DNA from: Thuidium tamariscinum
Lineage: Eukaryota; Streptophyta; Bryopsida; Hypnales; Thuidiaceae
NCBI GenBank assembly: GCA_947034885.2
Contig: OX344756.2
Coordinates: 22,737,489 to 22,801,488, forward strand
Direction: 5' to 3'
Length of the DNA: 64,000 nt
The notes below the pieces were generated by a model that saw only the letters and a program-made list of their open reading frames with translations, was not told the origin of the DNA and did not search any database. Below, in pieces: positions 1-9,753 of the stretch (positions within the stretch are counted from its first letter, which is position 1; each line of letters starts with the position of its first letter). A program made the translations under genes and the position numbers.

Positions 1-889
1 GTCTCCTTATCTTTTCGATTTCCTTTCTTTTCTTTTGGATGAGGTTCCAAAGTCAACCTATAAAAAATCCTAATAAAATCTAAACTCTTGATTACTAACT
101 AAATGGCTCCAAAGTCAAACCTTCCTACAACTAAGCTTTTCTAAACTTTTCCCTAAATTGGAAAACTTCTAAATGATCCCTAAGTCAAACTATTCTTCTT
201 CTTGTCTTTTCTATTTGTTTTTTGTCAAACTAAAATATGGTTTCCAAAGTCAAAATGGCTCAAGATTCCATCATCTCTCTCCCTCCCTTCCTTCTAAACA
301 ACAATTGGGGTTCACTTTTCTATTATTCTAGAGTTTGAGGATTGTGAGAGGATTGTGAGAGATCTTGAGTTGAGTTGAGGTTGGAATCAGATTGTGTTGC
401 AGGTTCAGAACTTCAAATTTTGGGGAGCTTACTCTGCTATTATGGTCGAGCATGGGCTGGATTGAACTTCTGGTTGGGATTCGAGTGTTGGATGCTGGTG
501 GGTTGGAAGGCAGGTAGCTCCTTACTGGAGAAAAGCTGGTCAACTCAGCTTAACTCAAATGTGAGCTTGTTAGCCTCTCTGTATTTCTTCCCTTGGGTCT
601 AGAGCCAAATGGCCGGCCGCTGGGTTTAATTACGTAAGTACTGACTGACAGTAGCCAGCCGAGGTGGCTACCGGGCTAACTGCCGAGGCCTGGCTACTAG
701 GCTGGGCTGCTGGTGGCTGGCTCTTGGCTTGGCTTTGAACAAAAAACAACAATCTCTGGTTAATTGGCGGTGGTTGCCAAATCCTTAACCAACAGGGTCT
801 CCTTTGAAAACCCTTGAAGCAAGACAAATTAGAATAATTTATCTAAGGCTAAAAACCCAATTTTTCACAATTTTACCTTTGAGGATGTG
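1..889. other. non-coding, no gene recognised
   Basis: AT-rich DNA with a GC-richer patch at about 610-730 made of imperfect GGCTGGC/GGCTAC repeats. The open frames on both strands are short, of odd composition and without recognisable motifs, so I call none of them. No element ends were recognised here. Confidence 0.5.
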
Positions 890-2450
890 TTGCTAAAAAC
901 AAGATCTAGGACGAAAGCTCCGCCATCTTAGAGGATTTGTCCTCGAATTCTGGCAAAATTTCGCAAGAGCCGTGCTAGAAATTAGTCCTTGGAGTTGTGA
1001 AATAGACTCCAAAACCCACACTTGGATCACAATGCAATAGCTAGGCCCGAAGGGGATTTTCAATAAACCAATCCAGGTTGTAAATCCGCCCAAAGAGACT
1101 AGTCACAAAGAATTATGATATCACAATGCAAAAGACTATAAACTCCACGTGAGTTTAGAAAAGTTAGCAATGGTTCAACTAATGAATTTCAAACACCACA
1201 AGTTGTTCAAAAATATTCAGTCAAATCAAATACAAGTATAGAAAGGCCTTGAAGTGTACCAACAAGGTTGGTGAAGCTCTTGAACCTTGTATACAAAAGA
1301 ATCCAAAGACTTGTAAGTTGGTGTAGACTAAGAGAATGGAATGAGAAGGATGTAGAATGATAATGGTATTGAAAATAGTGTAGAATGATCGGATAATGGC
1401 TATAGTTTGCAATGGTATTGATGTGGTATATGCGTATTGAGTTGATAATGGTGTGAAGTGAGGGGAGGGGGAGGCCTTTTATACATTTCCAAGGCCTCCT
1501 CCCCCCTCAAATTACTTGCTAAGTAATCTAAAAAGTCAACTTTAACCTTTAAGAATCTACACTACTGTTGTAATTACTCTATCTTTTGGAGAAATAGTCC
1601 GATTGCCAAACGGACAGCGCTAATGGCTTCAGAAGATCCAAATTAGTCTATGGGGAATCCCAACCTCTTACTTTCAGAACCTAATTGCGCTCAAAAGCTA
1701 ACATTTATGAATCGATAAAAAGGGTGGAAAATCCATCTTTTGGAATTGATTTTTTCCAAAGGTTTTGACTAGCCAGGGTTGTTGGGAAGGTTCAAGAATT
1801 TTGGAAAAGAGTTTAAATTGACTCAAATCGGACACCGTATGCTCCCCATACGTTGGATGGTCAACTTGCAACAGTTTTGGTAAAACTATCGAAACTTGAT
1901 CCTGCTGCTGGTTTTGGTATTTGCCGCTATCAGAAAGCCTTGAAATTTGGTGGGATGCTTATTTATACTAAAACATTCTATCCTAATTTTTAGTGGAATT
2001 TTACCATCACCGTGGAATTTTCTATGAATTTCCAATTGCCAGTAAAAGCAGTTGACTTCCCATGGAGTCATTTTCGTAATCCAGAAAATTACGAAGCTCT
2101 TAGGGGATCTTCTAGGAAGCCCCATAATGACAAGTGCAAAGTTTTGCTAGAAATATACACTGTCTAATTAAAGTAGAAATTGCACTAGGCCGGAATTAAT
2201 TCCTCCAGGGAAGAATCATTCCCGTACAAGGAAATCTCCACGAGTTGAGTTAATTCCTCCGGGGAGGAATCATTCCCGTACAAGGGAATCTCCATGAGTT
2301 AGCTTTGCTGTGACGTTCTTGAGTGACTACTGGAATCCCATGACTCCCAATTAGCCAAATTCCGCTAAGATTCTTCTTGAAAAGTCTGATAGGGCTTGTC
2401 TTAACACTTTTGCACTAAATTGTCTTTCGAATATTAGTTCGTGCTATCTC
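890..2450 (+). repeat. dispersed repeat, copy 1 (diverged)
   Basis: This stretch resembles 41562-43130 in order and wording, though strongly diverged. Shared landmarks are an ACAATGCAAAAG block, a purine-rich leader before CCTTTTATAC, a block around TTTTGGAG with CAAACG and GCGC, TTTTTAGTGG(A/G)ATTTTACC, and TTGAC(T/C)(T/G)(T/C)C followed by CCATGG(A/G). No coding domain was seen in either copy. The class is not assigned: it could be an old transposon of any type or a host-like repeat. Confidence 0.4.
2190..2306 (+). repeat. two-copy tandem repeat, about 56 bp
   Basis: Two adjacent copies share TTAATTCCTCC, GAATCATTCCCGTACAAG and AATCTCCA(C/T)GAGTT, with a handful of differences. It is a local duplication inside dispersed repeat copy 1. 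Confidence 0.7.
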
Positions 2451-2758
2451 CTAGTAACCGTGTAATATTATGTCTAATCACCTGATAAGATGTAGAACTT
2501 GGCTCTAAAGAGTCTTTTAAGATACTCTGCAGTAATTCTAACCAATTCCTCATCATTACCGGGAATTGTATCAATCCCACTACAAACACTCTTTTTAGTT
2601 GATTTTTAACCATAATAACCCTAAATATGAGCAATAAGCAAAAAAAAGAAAAATCCGAGGCCTGAGTGACAATGACGGGGCTCACAGCCCTTCAAAAAAC
2701 TTGTTCATAGTCCCTGCACGATAGTAAACGAAAATAAGAATCATTACCAGGTTGGTAA

Positions 2759-3510
2759 TTGAAAAGGATCTTTGATTTTATTACACTTGATCTAGCAAGT
2801 TCAAATTTGGAAATTCAGTGCTACATCAGCTATATCGTGCATGGACAAATGCAATTCAAAAAAGAGTGGAGTGATAAATGGACCAAAATCTCTTACAATT
2901 TGTTGCACCTTGCTTTTATTAATCCAAAGCAAATGTGGACATTCAGTGGATGCAAGGGCAAAAGTCGGGGGGAAAATCCACTTATAGTTTTTCTGACAAA
3001 GCTATCTTAAAATTGAAACCGGAGAGATTCTACACAAGCTTGGTGGATGAAATCCATGAAGATGAAGAGATCATGTCGAAGTCCTATTGCGTTGATCAAC
3101 AATGGCATGGAGAAACCATTTGAATGGCGAGAGAATGCAATGTGTTTGGTTGGATATATGTTTTCAATGTCCATTGCGATCACTAGAAGAAAAACACTGA
3201 AAATGTTGTTAATTTCAACGCACTACGTCAGGTAGATTGTGTTGAGACTGCGCTGCTAAAAACGCAGGAAAACCCTAAAAACGCAGAAAAACACAGAAAA
3301 CGCGTTTTTTTGTGTTTTTTAATGTTTTTTCCGCGTTTTCGGCAACGCGGCCTCAACACAATCTACCTGACGTGCTGCGCTGAAAATAACAGGGATTTCT
3401 TCTAGTGGATGTATTGATCAATGAAGCTTTCGAAGTTTTAATTGAAACCTTGAGAGGATGGAAACCAACTCCTGTCATTAGTAAAAAAAGCCAAACAGAA
3501 TTAGTGTGAT
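2759..3510 (+). pseudogene. possible FAR1/MULE-like transposase relic
   Basis: Several short open frames in different phases run along the plus strand. After the CACTA-type MITE, 3408-3500 encodes a peptide with NEAFEVLIETLRGWKPTP, resembling the region just before the second catalytic aspartate of FAR1/MULE transposases (E-x-F-x-W...L...P). Upstream, around 3110-3180, lies a peptide ending GYMFSMSIAI that could precede it. The rest is unrecognisable. It is clearly non-functional and interrupted by the MITE at 3181-3407. The family call rests on one short motif. Confidence 0.3.
3181..3407. mobile_element. CACTA-type MITE, 227 bp
   Basis: It starts CACTAGAAGAAA and ends with the inverse, TTTCTTCTAGTG. 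Inverted similarity runs about 60 bp inwards through a near-perfect TCAGGTAGATTGTGTTGAG block (3229-3247 and its complement near 3351-3369). The trinucleotide GAT flanks both sides (3178-3180 and 3408-3410). CACTA termini plus a 3-bp target duplication are the signature of the CACTA/EnSpm superfamily. The interior is rich in AAAACGC words. There is no coding capacity, so it would need a transposase from elsewhere. Confidence 0.8.
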
Positions 3511-4490
3511 AGGTAAGAGGTTCTAAAAGTGCTCAAGTTCTAAAATTGCCCACCTCTTCAAACCTATATTGTTTGTACATTTAGCTTTTTTTTAGCCTCC
3601 AGCAATGTGCAGACCATGCACAATATATTTTAGGAGGTGGGTGATTTTAGAGCCCTATGGCATTTCAACTTCATAATATCATAATTCATTCCACAAAACT
3701 CCAAAACAAATGAAACAACATGGGTTAGATGTCAATTTTATTTCTTTTTCAAGAAATGTTTCCTGAAAAATATTTCAAGAAGTTTCACCTCCCCAAAATT
3801 CAGTTTCAGTTCTTAAATGAGTGATTTATGGATCTCCTTAGAGCATCTGTAATGGTTGCATTGTAAATAAGCCCTGTATCGGCAAATACAGTGTCAGAAA
3901 ACGAGGCCTGTAAAGTGACGGGTTCTTTTCTACTAAAGGCGCCCCAATGCGCAGCCGCTTTACAAAACCCTATCGGTGATTTGGTGAGAGTCCGGCGAAA
4001 AGTTGGTGTGATTGCTGGAGTTCATGGGAGATTCACCGGTTGCCTTGCAAGGTAAGAATATGCACTCTTTTAGCATCCATTGGTTACTGATTTAGAAAAG
4101 AAAGTCAAGTTGTAGAATTAGAGTCAACTTTTCCATGGAGTCTGTTTGGTGAATCCTCTTGCGAGTTTCCTCCTCCATTGTATCAGGAGCCAAAATTTGT
4201 TGCATGCTCGTGAATAGGAATCAACTTTCTTTTCCATTTATTTGCAACTAAAGAATTAACTTCAATTGGCAAGTACTGAGCTAAATGAAACTTTCACAAG
4301 TCTTCCCAAAAATATCATTTTAGGGCTCCGGTACTTGCATCAATTCTTGATTTGGTAGCTGTTATTTATAAATTGAGTGTGGAGTGATTTCTCATAAGTT
4401 TCCTGTGACTATTAATAAGACTTACAATCTGTCCTTATATCCCCCCAAAAATTATTTGCAGAAAGATTGGTAAGAAATTGAAGAGGAAGT
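3511..4490. other. non-coding, possible transposon end near 3841
   Basis: AT-rich to about 3830. At 3838 the text TTAGAGCATCTGTAATGG resembles the start of many plant PIF/Harbinger elements: a TTA target followed by GAGCATCT. A more GC-rich leader follows (3880-4040). I could not find the matching inverted end, so the element is only suspected. No gene seen. Confidence 0.25.
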
Positions 4491-4898
4491 ATGGAGGCTT
4501 GGCGCATGGAGCTGGAGACTCAATTACAGCAAGGGCTTGAAGAATCTGAGGATGAATTCGAGGGAGAATTTTTCGGTGGGCTGTTCATACAATTATTGGA
4601 GGAATCCTCACCTCCGAACAAACCAGGGTTCGTGGGAGTGTGTTGTGGGCGCTTCATTCCCACCCTTGGAATTAAGCGATCACAACCAAGCTCTAGTCCT
4701 AACGATTCTATTACCTACGGGTGTCTAAGCGTCAATCCATTGTACCTTCCAAGCAATGGATCTTCTTTACTAGCCTACCTATCCTACCAAGGGTTTGTTT
4801 CGTTCTCTTGTCCTACTTCTAAGTTCCTTCTGTTTTACTCTAAGTGTTGGTTTGTTTCGTTCTCTTATCCTACTTCTACATGTTTGGAGTTGTTTTAG
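4491..4898 (+). CDS. weak open frame with acidic N-terminus
   Basis: The open frame begins with about 40 residues rich in Glu, Leu and Gln (ELETQLQQGLEESEDEFEG), a composition seen at the start of some PIF/Harbinger transposases. From about residue 75 it runs into the pyrimidine-rich minisatellite, where the translation is low-complexity. It could be a first coding exon whose donor lies before the repeat, or chance. No domain is recognisable. The Harbinger transposase body at 43299 lies in the same orientation beyond the giant hAT insertion, but a link is speculative. Confidence 0.2.
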   Translation: MEAWRMELETQLQQGLEESEDEFEGEFFGGLFIQLLEESSPPNKPGFVGVCCGRFIPTLGIKRSQPSSSPNDSITYGCLSVNPLYLPSNGSSLLAYLSYQGFVSFSCPTSKFLLFYSKCWFVSFSYPTSTCLELF

Positions 4899-5440
4899 CC
4901 TACTTTACGTATGATATTTCCTATCCTATCTCTACATCTTTGTATTTTATCCTATCCTACGTATTTGTATTCATCTTGCCCTACTTCTATGTCTTTGTAT
5001 TTGTTTTGGCCTACTCTATGTATTGGTATTTATCTTAATCTACTCTACGTATCTAAATTGAATCCTTCTACTCTACGTAGTTGTCTTGCTCTACTTCTAC
5101 TCTACGTATTTTAATTGAATACCTCTACTCTACGTATTGATATTTATCTTAATCTACTCTACGTATTTTAATTGAATACCTCTACTCTACGTATTGGTAT
5201 TTATCTTAATCTACTCTACATATTTTAATTGAATACCTCTACTCTATGTAGTTGTCTTGCTCTACTTCTACTCTACGTATTTTAACTGAATACCTCTACT
5301 CTACGTAGTTGTCTTGCTCTACTTCTACTCTACATATTTTAATTGAATACCTCTACTCTACGTAGTTATCTTGCTCCACTTCTACTTTACGTATTTTAAT
5401 TGAATATCTCTACTCTACGTATTTGTCCCTTTTTGCTTGT
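4750..5440 (+). repeat. minisatellite of CTCTACTCTACGTA units
   Basis: Imperfect tandem array built on CTCTACTCTACGTATTT and AATTGAATACCT, in units of roughly 55-60 bp with sub-repeats. The 5' part (4780-5040) is a looser version with CCTACTTCTA words. The open frames here are artefacts of the repeat. Confidence 0.75.
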
Positions 5441-6612
5441 TCCTTTTAACTCGTGGTTGTTCCTTTGTTTCAATCCTTACTTGCTAATCACGGGTTCCTA
5501 ATTACAACTAGTTTGTGGCCTCTAATTCTAACCGCTCGCTTACTCTAACCAGTTGCACTAAAGAAAGAAGGGATTGGGTTAAGGTTTAGGAACCCACCTC
5601 TATTGTGTACGTGGCGGCCTCTCCTAGCTCCTCTGCTTCCCACGCCATGTCCACCATAGCCATCCTTTGGCTCCGATTGGGCCCCAATTCCGTCCTTTTA
5701 ATTATCCCCTTCCAGGCGGGTTTACAAATAGGCCTCCTTCCTAGGCCGTTTTATGTTTCTACTATTTCCTAAACTACCTTCACAAGCCACCCTTGTGGTT
5801 GGGTTTTTGCTTTTTCAACCTATACTATCTCCTAAGTGTATTTTTCCTAACCCCAACTATACTATCCCCTAAGTGTCTTTTTCCTAACCCCGACTGTTTT
5901 TTACTAAAGAAAGACCCCAAGCTCAAACCCCTCGACCCCAAGGCTGAACCCCTGGACCCCGCCCGAACCCCTGACTCCGCCCGATACCCGGGGAGGCCCG
6001 GCGGTCTGCTGTAGCCTCGATGGAGAGGCCCGGCGGGTCTGCTGCGGCGCCGGCTGGGGGGAGCCCAGTGGGCTCTTTTGGCGCCCGACTGGGGGAGCCT
6101 GGCTGGGCTGGGTGAGCACTGGCTGGGCTGGCTAGTCTCTTATTTTTCACAACTTTTGCCTAACAACTAGCTACACTATTGAAGAAACTAATTTAACCAA
6201 ACCTAGACTAAACTAAATGACTACACAAGGGTTCACCCAAAGGGTGGGTCCCTACATACTCCTCTAAGAATGTTACTACTTTATTGTTGGATGCTAAACA
6301 TTGCATTAGTGCCAAATATGTTGGACACTAAATGTTGAGACTAGCTCAAAGATGGCCTCCTTTGACACCCCGCTAAGACTTAGGGGGTCCAAAGCTTCGC
6401 CATGAGGGGAGGTGTTTGACACGTGACTAAGACTTCCTATTTTTCTAGAGGTGGAGGGGGGTCATAGCTTCGTCGTCCCCTATGCGACAAGCTTACCCTT
6501 GTGCACAATAGAAGAGGGAAGTGAAAAGTAACAATTACCTATTTAAGAATGACGATCAAAGCTTCGCTGTCCTTTATGGGACTAGCTCAACCTTGTGCAC
6601 AAGAGAGGAGGG
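5441..6612. other. non-coding, GC-rich block and local duplications
   Basis: Around 5905-6130 the sequence turns GC-rich with CCCGGCGG, GGCTGGG and CCCCGCCCG words and long low-complexity frames (Pro/Gly/Ala), which I do not regard as genes. At 6450-6612 a segment with GCTTCG, a TATG.GAC core and CTTGTGCACAA is present twice, about 90 bp apart. It ends in GAGGAGGG (6605-6612), the left target-site copy of the giant hAT. Confidence 0.5.
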
Positions 6613-6830
6613 CAGGGTTGTCATACCAGGCGGACGTCCGGTTCGCCCGTCCGTCCGTCCGGGACGTCCGATAGAGCTCTCGCCTGTCCGGTAGAGTCAA
6701 CACATAGTTGACTTTTTGATAATGGAAAAATAGGCCACGTTGCTGCCACGTGGTTGCCATGTGGATTCCCGAACATGCAGGGCGCGGACGCGATCGTCAG
6801 GGCGCGGACAGGATTTGGGACCACCTTAAA
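6613..6830. repeat. left terminal region of giant hAT
   Basis: CAGGGTTGTCATA is followed by a run of CGTCCGTCCGTCC and GGACGTCCG words. Two copies of the inverse of GTCCGCGCCCTGA or close variants (GGGCGCGGAC) lie at about 6781-6815. The right end has the same words in opposite orientation. Repeated subterminal motifs are commonly bound by the transposase in hAT elements; that role is inferred here. Confidence 0.75.
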
Positions 6831-6904
6831 ATTAATTAATATGCTTCTACATATTTCCTTTTTATATTCCATATTCCCACTTTCCTAGTCACTCCAACAC
6901 TTTA

Positions 6905-7140
6905 TATTTTTTTTAATGTTACATCATATCACTCTAATTAGTCTAATGCCCAAACCATTTTCATATCCAAATTACTCCACCATTCCATTTTTTTTAGGTG
7001 TGAAATTACATCATTCTAACATCCAAACCATTTTCATATCCAAATCACTACACCATTTTATATTTTTAGGAGGTGTTAAATTACCTCACTATAACATGCA
7101 AACCATTTCCATATCCAAATCACTTCTACATATGTGACTC
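6905..7140 (+). repeat. three-copy tandem repeat, about 83 bp
   Basis: Three imperfect units share CCAAACCATTTTCATATCCAAAT and a following TTTTAGG.GTGAAATTAC block. It lies between the hAT left end and the kinase gene's 3' end; 7140-7450 holds nothing else recognised. Confidence 0.65.
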
Positions 7141-7450
7141 CTAAAACATAGGCATAGTGGAAAAAATTAAGTGTATGCATTTTTATACCAAACTATTGCA
7201 TCCATAGTTTTCATTTACGTTTTATCATCAATTCATAGAAGTCATAAAAAATGCCATGAGGAAAGACCAATGAAAGGGCATATTAATATATTTTGGGATT
7301 TTGAGTATGGTACACAATTACACATCCGATTTAATATATATTCAAGCTGTTTGGCAATTGCCAAGTAGGTACATAGGCTCCTCTACGAGGATGATTTTCT
7401 TCTATGCCTGAAATATATGCTAAACTACAAAAAATATTAAAAACAAAATA

Positions 7451-9052
7451 CTATGTACGATAACAACAATCCGGCATCGTCCAACAGTGGGGGGCCTTCT
7501 TCAATTTCTCTAGAACATCTGGCACTGTTGCCCTTTCACGCACATCTTCTTTTATGAGGCTTCCCAATTTGATCATGAAATTCTGATACTGCTCTGGGTT
7601 TTTCATTGTGAAGTATTTAGGGGCCCACTCTTCTTTCCAAATTGCAGAAGCTATCCATCCCACCGCATATGCATCAGCTGCCATAGAATACAAATGCGTT
7701 TTTTGCATGGCCTCAATGGAGTTTGATGAACCCTGCTCTCCGTATACATAAAACGATTCTGGGGCCGCAAACCTTCGCTTTTTTTTCTCCTTCGCAAGGA
7801 TCTCCATACTGGGATAGCCATACCTTGATGGTTCCTTCTCCACAACTCGGCTAGAAAGTCCCCAATCACATATCCCTATGTACACCCTATTTCGTTCCCA
7901 AGGATCAAAATGGAGCAAAACATTGGATGGAGATATGTCGTTGTGCATGTACTGCGCATCATGGCATTTCCCCACAGTGACAAGTAATGACAATGCCAAT
8001 TGCACTCGATTTCTCCGATACGTTGCAACCCATGAAAGTTCCTCTTTCGTTAGCCCCGTAGAAATGTCATTCTCAATCTCATTCAAATCCAGTGCTTCGC
8101 TCACTTTCGCATTGCATTTGGACAAGAAAGAAATTAGAGATCCTCCATTCCACCATAGTGTGTAGCCTTCCATTGTTTTAGGATGGAGGTACGCAATTCG
8201 AATGATGCCAGTATGATTCATTGGACACCCTCCTGCCTCATTGATGATTACTTGGCGTTTCTCCTTTTCATTCTTAGTCTTCAAGCTCTTCCCAGCAAAA
8301 AATATCCAACTAGGAATGCTCTCAAGTTTCGTAAAGATCACCTTCCTCACGGTCCCATACGACCCAATCGCAATTTGTTCCGGCATGGGGATGACTTTCA
8401 CGGAACTTCCTAGCCACTTGAATGTTCCACTCACGCAATGAGCCGTTATCGCTTCTTCAATTGTCACTTTCCATGGTGCTTGCTTTTTTCTACGTGAAGA
8501 AGAATATCGTTGAGCAAACGTTTGAATCTCCTTCACTTTTGTAACCATCTCTCTGTCCTCCGTGTCCCAGTCGCTACCATCTTCTTTCTTACCCGTGTGA
8601 TAACACCAATTACACACTATATTGGTTGTCAAGGCGACCACTTGTTTATCCAGCCACTCTTGGTGCAACCAATAATCTGAGAAGTTGTTGAATTCTTCTG
8701 ATTCTTCAAACTTTGACTCCAGCTCCCTTCGCAGGTCCCTCGTCAGTTTGTGGTACCCTTCTTCGTTGAGCGACACATACTCCCTGTTCAACATATTTGT
8801 ACTTCGACGAGTGTAGAACACCACAGCTATTTTTCTCCCCTCGACTATGAATTCATGTCCAGGTATTTGGGGATTTTGTTCTTTCTTGCGTTTTTTCTGG
8901 CCTGATGAGGAAGGATTTGATGAACTTGAGGCCATCAACGTGTTTATACATGGAATTACCGTCTCACCGATATCATCCAAGTCTACAAACATAGGACATT
9001 TGTCCACCGATCCACTCCCTTCACCTGCCATAATGGAAAAAAAAAGTTCCAA
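7451..9052 (-). CDS. protein-kinase-like cargo protein of the hAT
   Basis: Single-exon frame of 533 residues; a second Met at residue 8 (MAGEGSGS) is an equally good start. A basic patch (KKRKKEQ, residues 53-59) may be a nuclear signal; residues 60-220 match no family I know. From about residue 225 it is a protein kinase: glycine loop IAIGSYGTV (228-236), Lys in FAGKSLK (about 255), catalytic loop HNDISPSN (370-377), DWG for DFG (396-398) and AAPE (429-432). The key Lys, both Asp and the Asn are present, so it may be active, probably on Ser/Thr; the substrate is unknown. Its TATA-like box lies at 9227-9236, beside the motif array shared with the divergent RING gene. It is complete with a TAG stop. 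The neighbourhood and shared promoter motif argue for transposon cargo rather than a host gene. Confidence 0.8.
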   Translation of the reverse strand: MELFFSIMAGEGSGSVDKCPMFVDLDDIGETVIPCINTLMASSSSNPSSSGQKKRKKEQNPQIPGHEFIVEGRKIAVVFYTRRSTNMLNREYVSLNEEGYHKLTRDLRRELESKFEESEEFNNFSDYWLHQEWLDKQVVALTTNIVCNWCYHTGKKEDGSDWDTEDREMVTKVKEIQTFAQRYSSSRRKKQAPWKVTIEEAITAHCVSGTFKWLGSSVKVIPMPEQIAIGSYGTVRKVIFTKLESIPSWIFFAGKSLKTKNEKEKRQVIINEAGGCPMNHTGIIRIAYLHPKTMEGYTLWWNGGSLISFLSKCNAKVSEALDLNEIENDISTGLTKEELSWVATYRRNRVQLALSLLVTVGKCHDAQYMHNDISPSNVLLHFDPWERNRVYIGICDWGLSSRVVEKEPSRYGYPSMEILAKEKKKRRFAAPESFYVYGEQGSSNSIEAMQKTHLYSMAADAYAVGWIASAIWKEEWAPKYFTMKNPEQYQNFMIKLGSLIKEDVRERATVPDVLEKLKKAPHCWTMPDCCYRT

Positions 9053-9226
9053 TGGGCCTCCATATCAATCCCGAAGCAAGAAAGTTTCAAAAAAATTCAA
9101 AAAAACCGGGTCACATATGCAGGCCAAGCCCAGCACCCACCAAACTCACTCGCATAGGCCGTGGGAATGAACTAACATGTGAGGCATAGGGCGCGGACTT
9201 GGCAAAGGAATGAGGGCGGGGACTCG

Positions 9227-9545
9227 CTTTATATAGTCCCCCCCCCGCACGTCCCCGCCCCATCCCCATCGCGTTCCCGCCCCAACACGTGGAGTCCCCG
9301 CCCTGACACACGTGTCCCCGCCCTGACGGAGACGTCCGCGCCCTGACAACAAAGGAGTCCCCGCCCTGATGGAGGCGTCCGCGCCCCGACAACGAAGGAG
9401 TCCCCGCCCTGACGGAGGCGTCCGCGCCCCGACAACGAAGGAGTCCCCGCCCTGACGGAGGCGTCCGCGCCCCGACAACGAAGGAGTCCCCGCCCTGACA
9501 GCGATGGCGTCCGCGCCCTGACGTCCCCGCCTGCCCCTATATAAA
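9227..9545. promoter_or_regulatory. bidirectional promoter built on a GTCC(G/C)CGCCCTGA array
   Basis: Between the divergent kinase and RING genes, 9240-9560 is a tight array of about a dozen GTCC(G/C)CGCCCTGA units alternating with GGAGGCGTCCGC and ACAACGAAGGA spacers. It is bracketed by two outward-facing TATA boxes: TATATAAAG-type on the minus strand (9227-9236) about 180 bp before the kinase ATG, and TATATAAA on the plus strand (9538-9545) about 210 bp before the RING ATG. Further inverse copies lie at 9188-9197. The layout suggests the array is the common upstream control region; binding by the hAT transposase or a cargo protein is inference. Confidence 0.75.
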
Positions 9546-9753
9546 CCCGTCCCCGCCTCACTTGTCCCCGCCCTGCATACTCTCAAGCCTTCCACCTCTT
9601 CATTGAGTTGGTTGTGAGCGTCGTGCTGGGTCTTCTTGATTGCCACGTGGGAGGTTTTCACATTTTCCCGTGAAAATGGCTACACCGACAAGACCAAGGA
9701 AGGAGGAATGAGACAAGACCCGACTACGAGGAGGAAACAAACATCGTAAGCGG

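Noticed and set aside
1775-1785. A further CAGGGTTG word as a hAT end
   Set aside because: No matching inverted end or 8-bp duplication in reach; chance occurrence in a dispersed repeat.
5793-6150. Pro/Gly/Ala-rich frames in a GC-rich block
   Set aside because: Low-complexity composition with no motif and no splice or promoter support.
9111-9661. Long minus-strand frames rich in Gly/Arg/Ala over the motif array
   Set aside because: They are translations of the GTCC(G/C)CGCCCTGA minisatellite in several frames; no start context or non-repeat sequence supports a gene.
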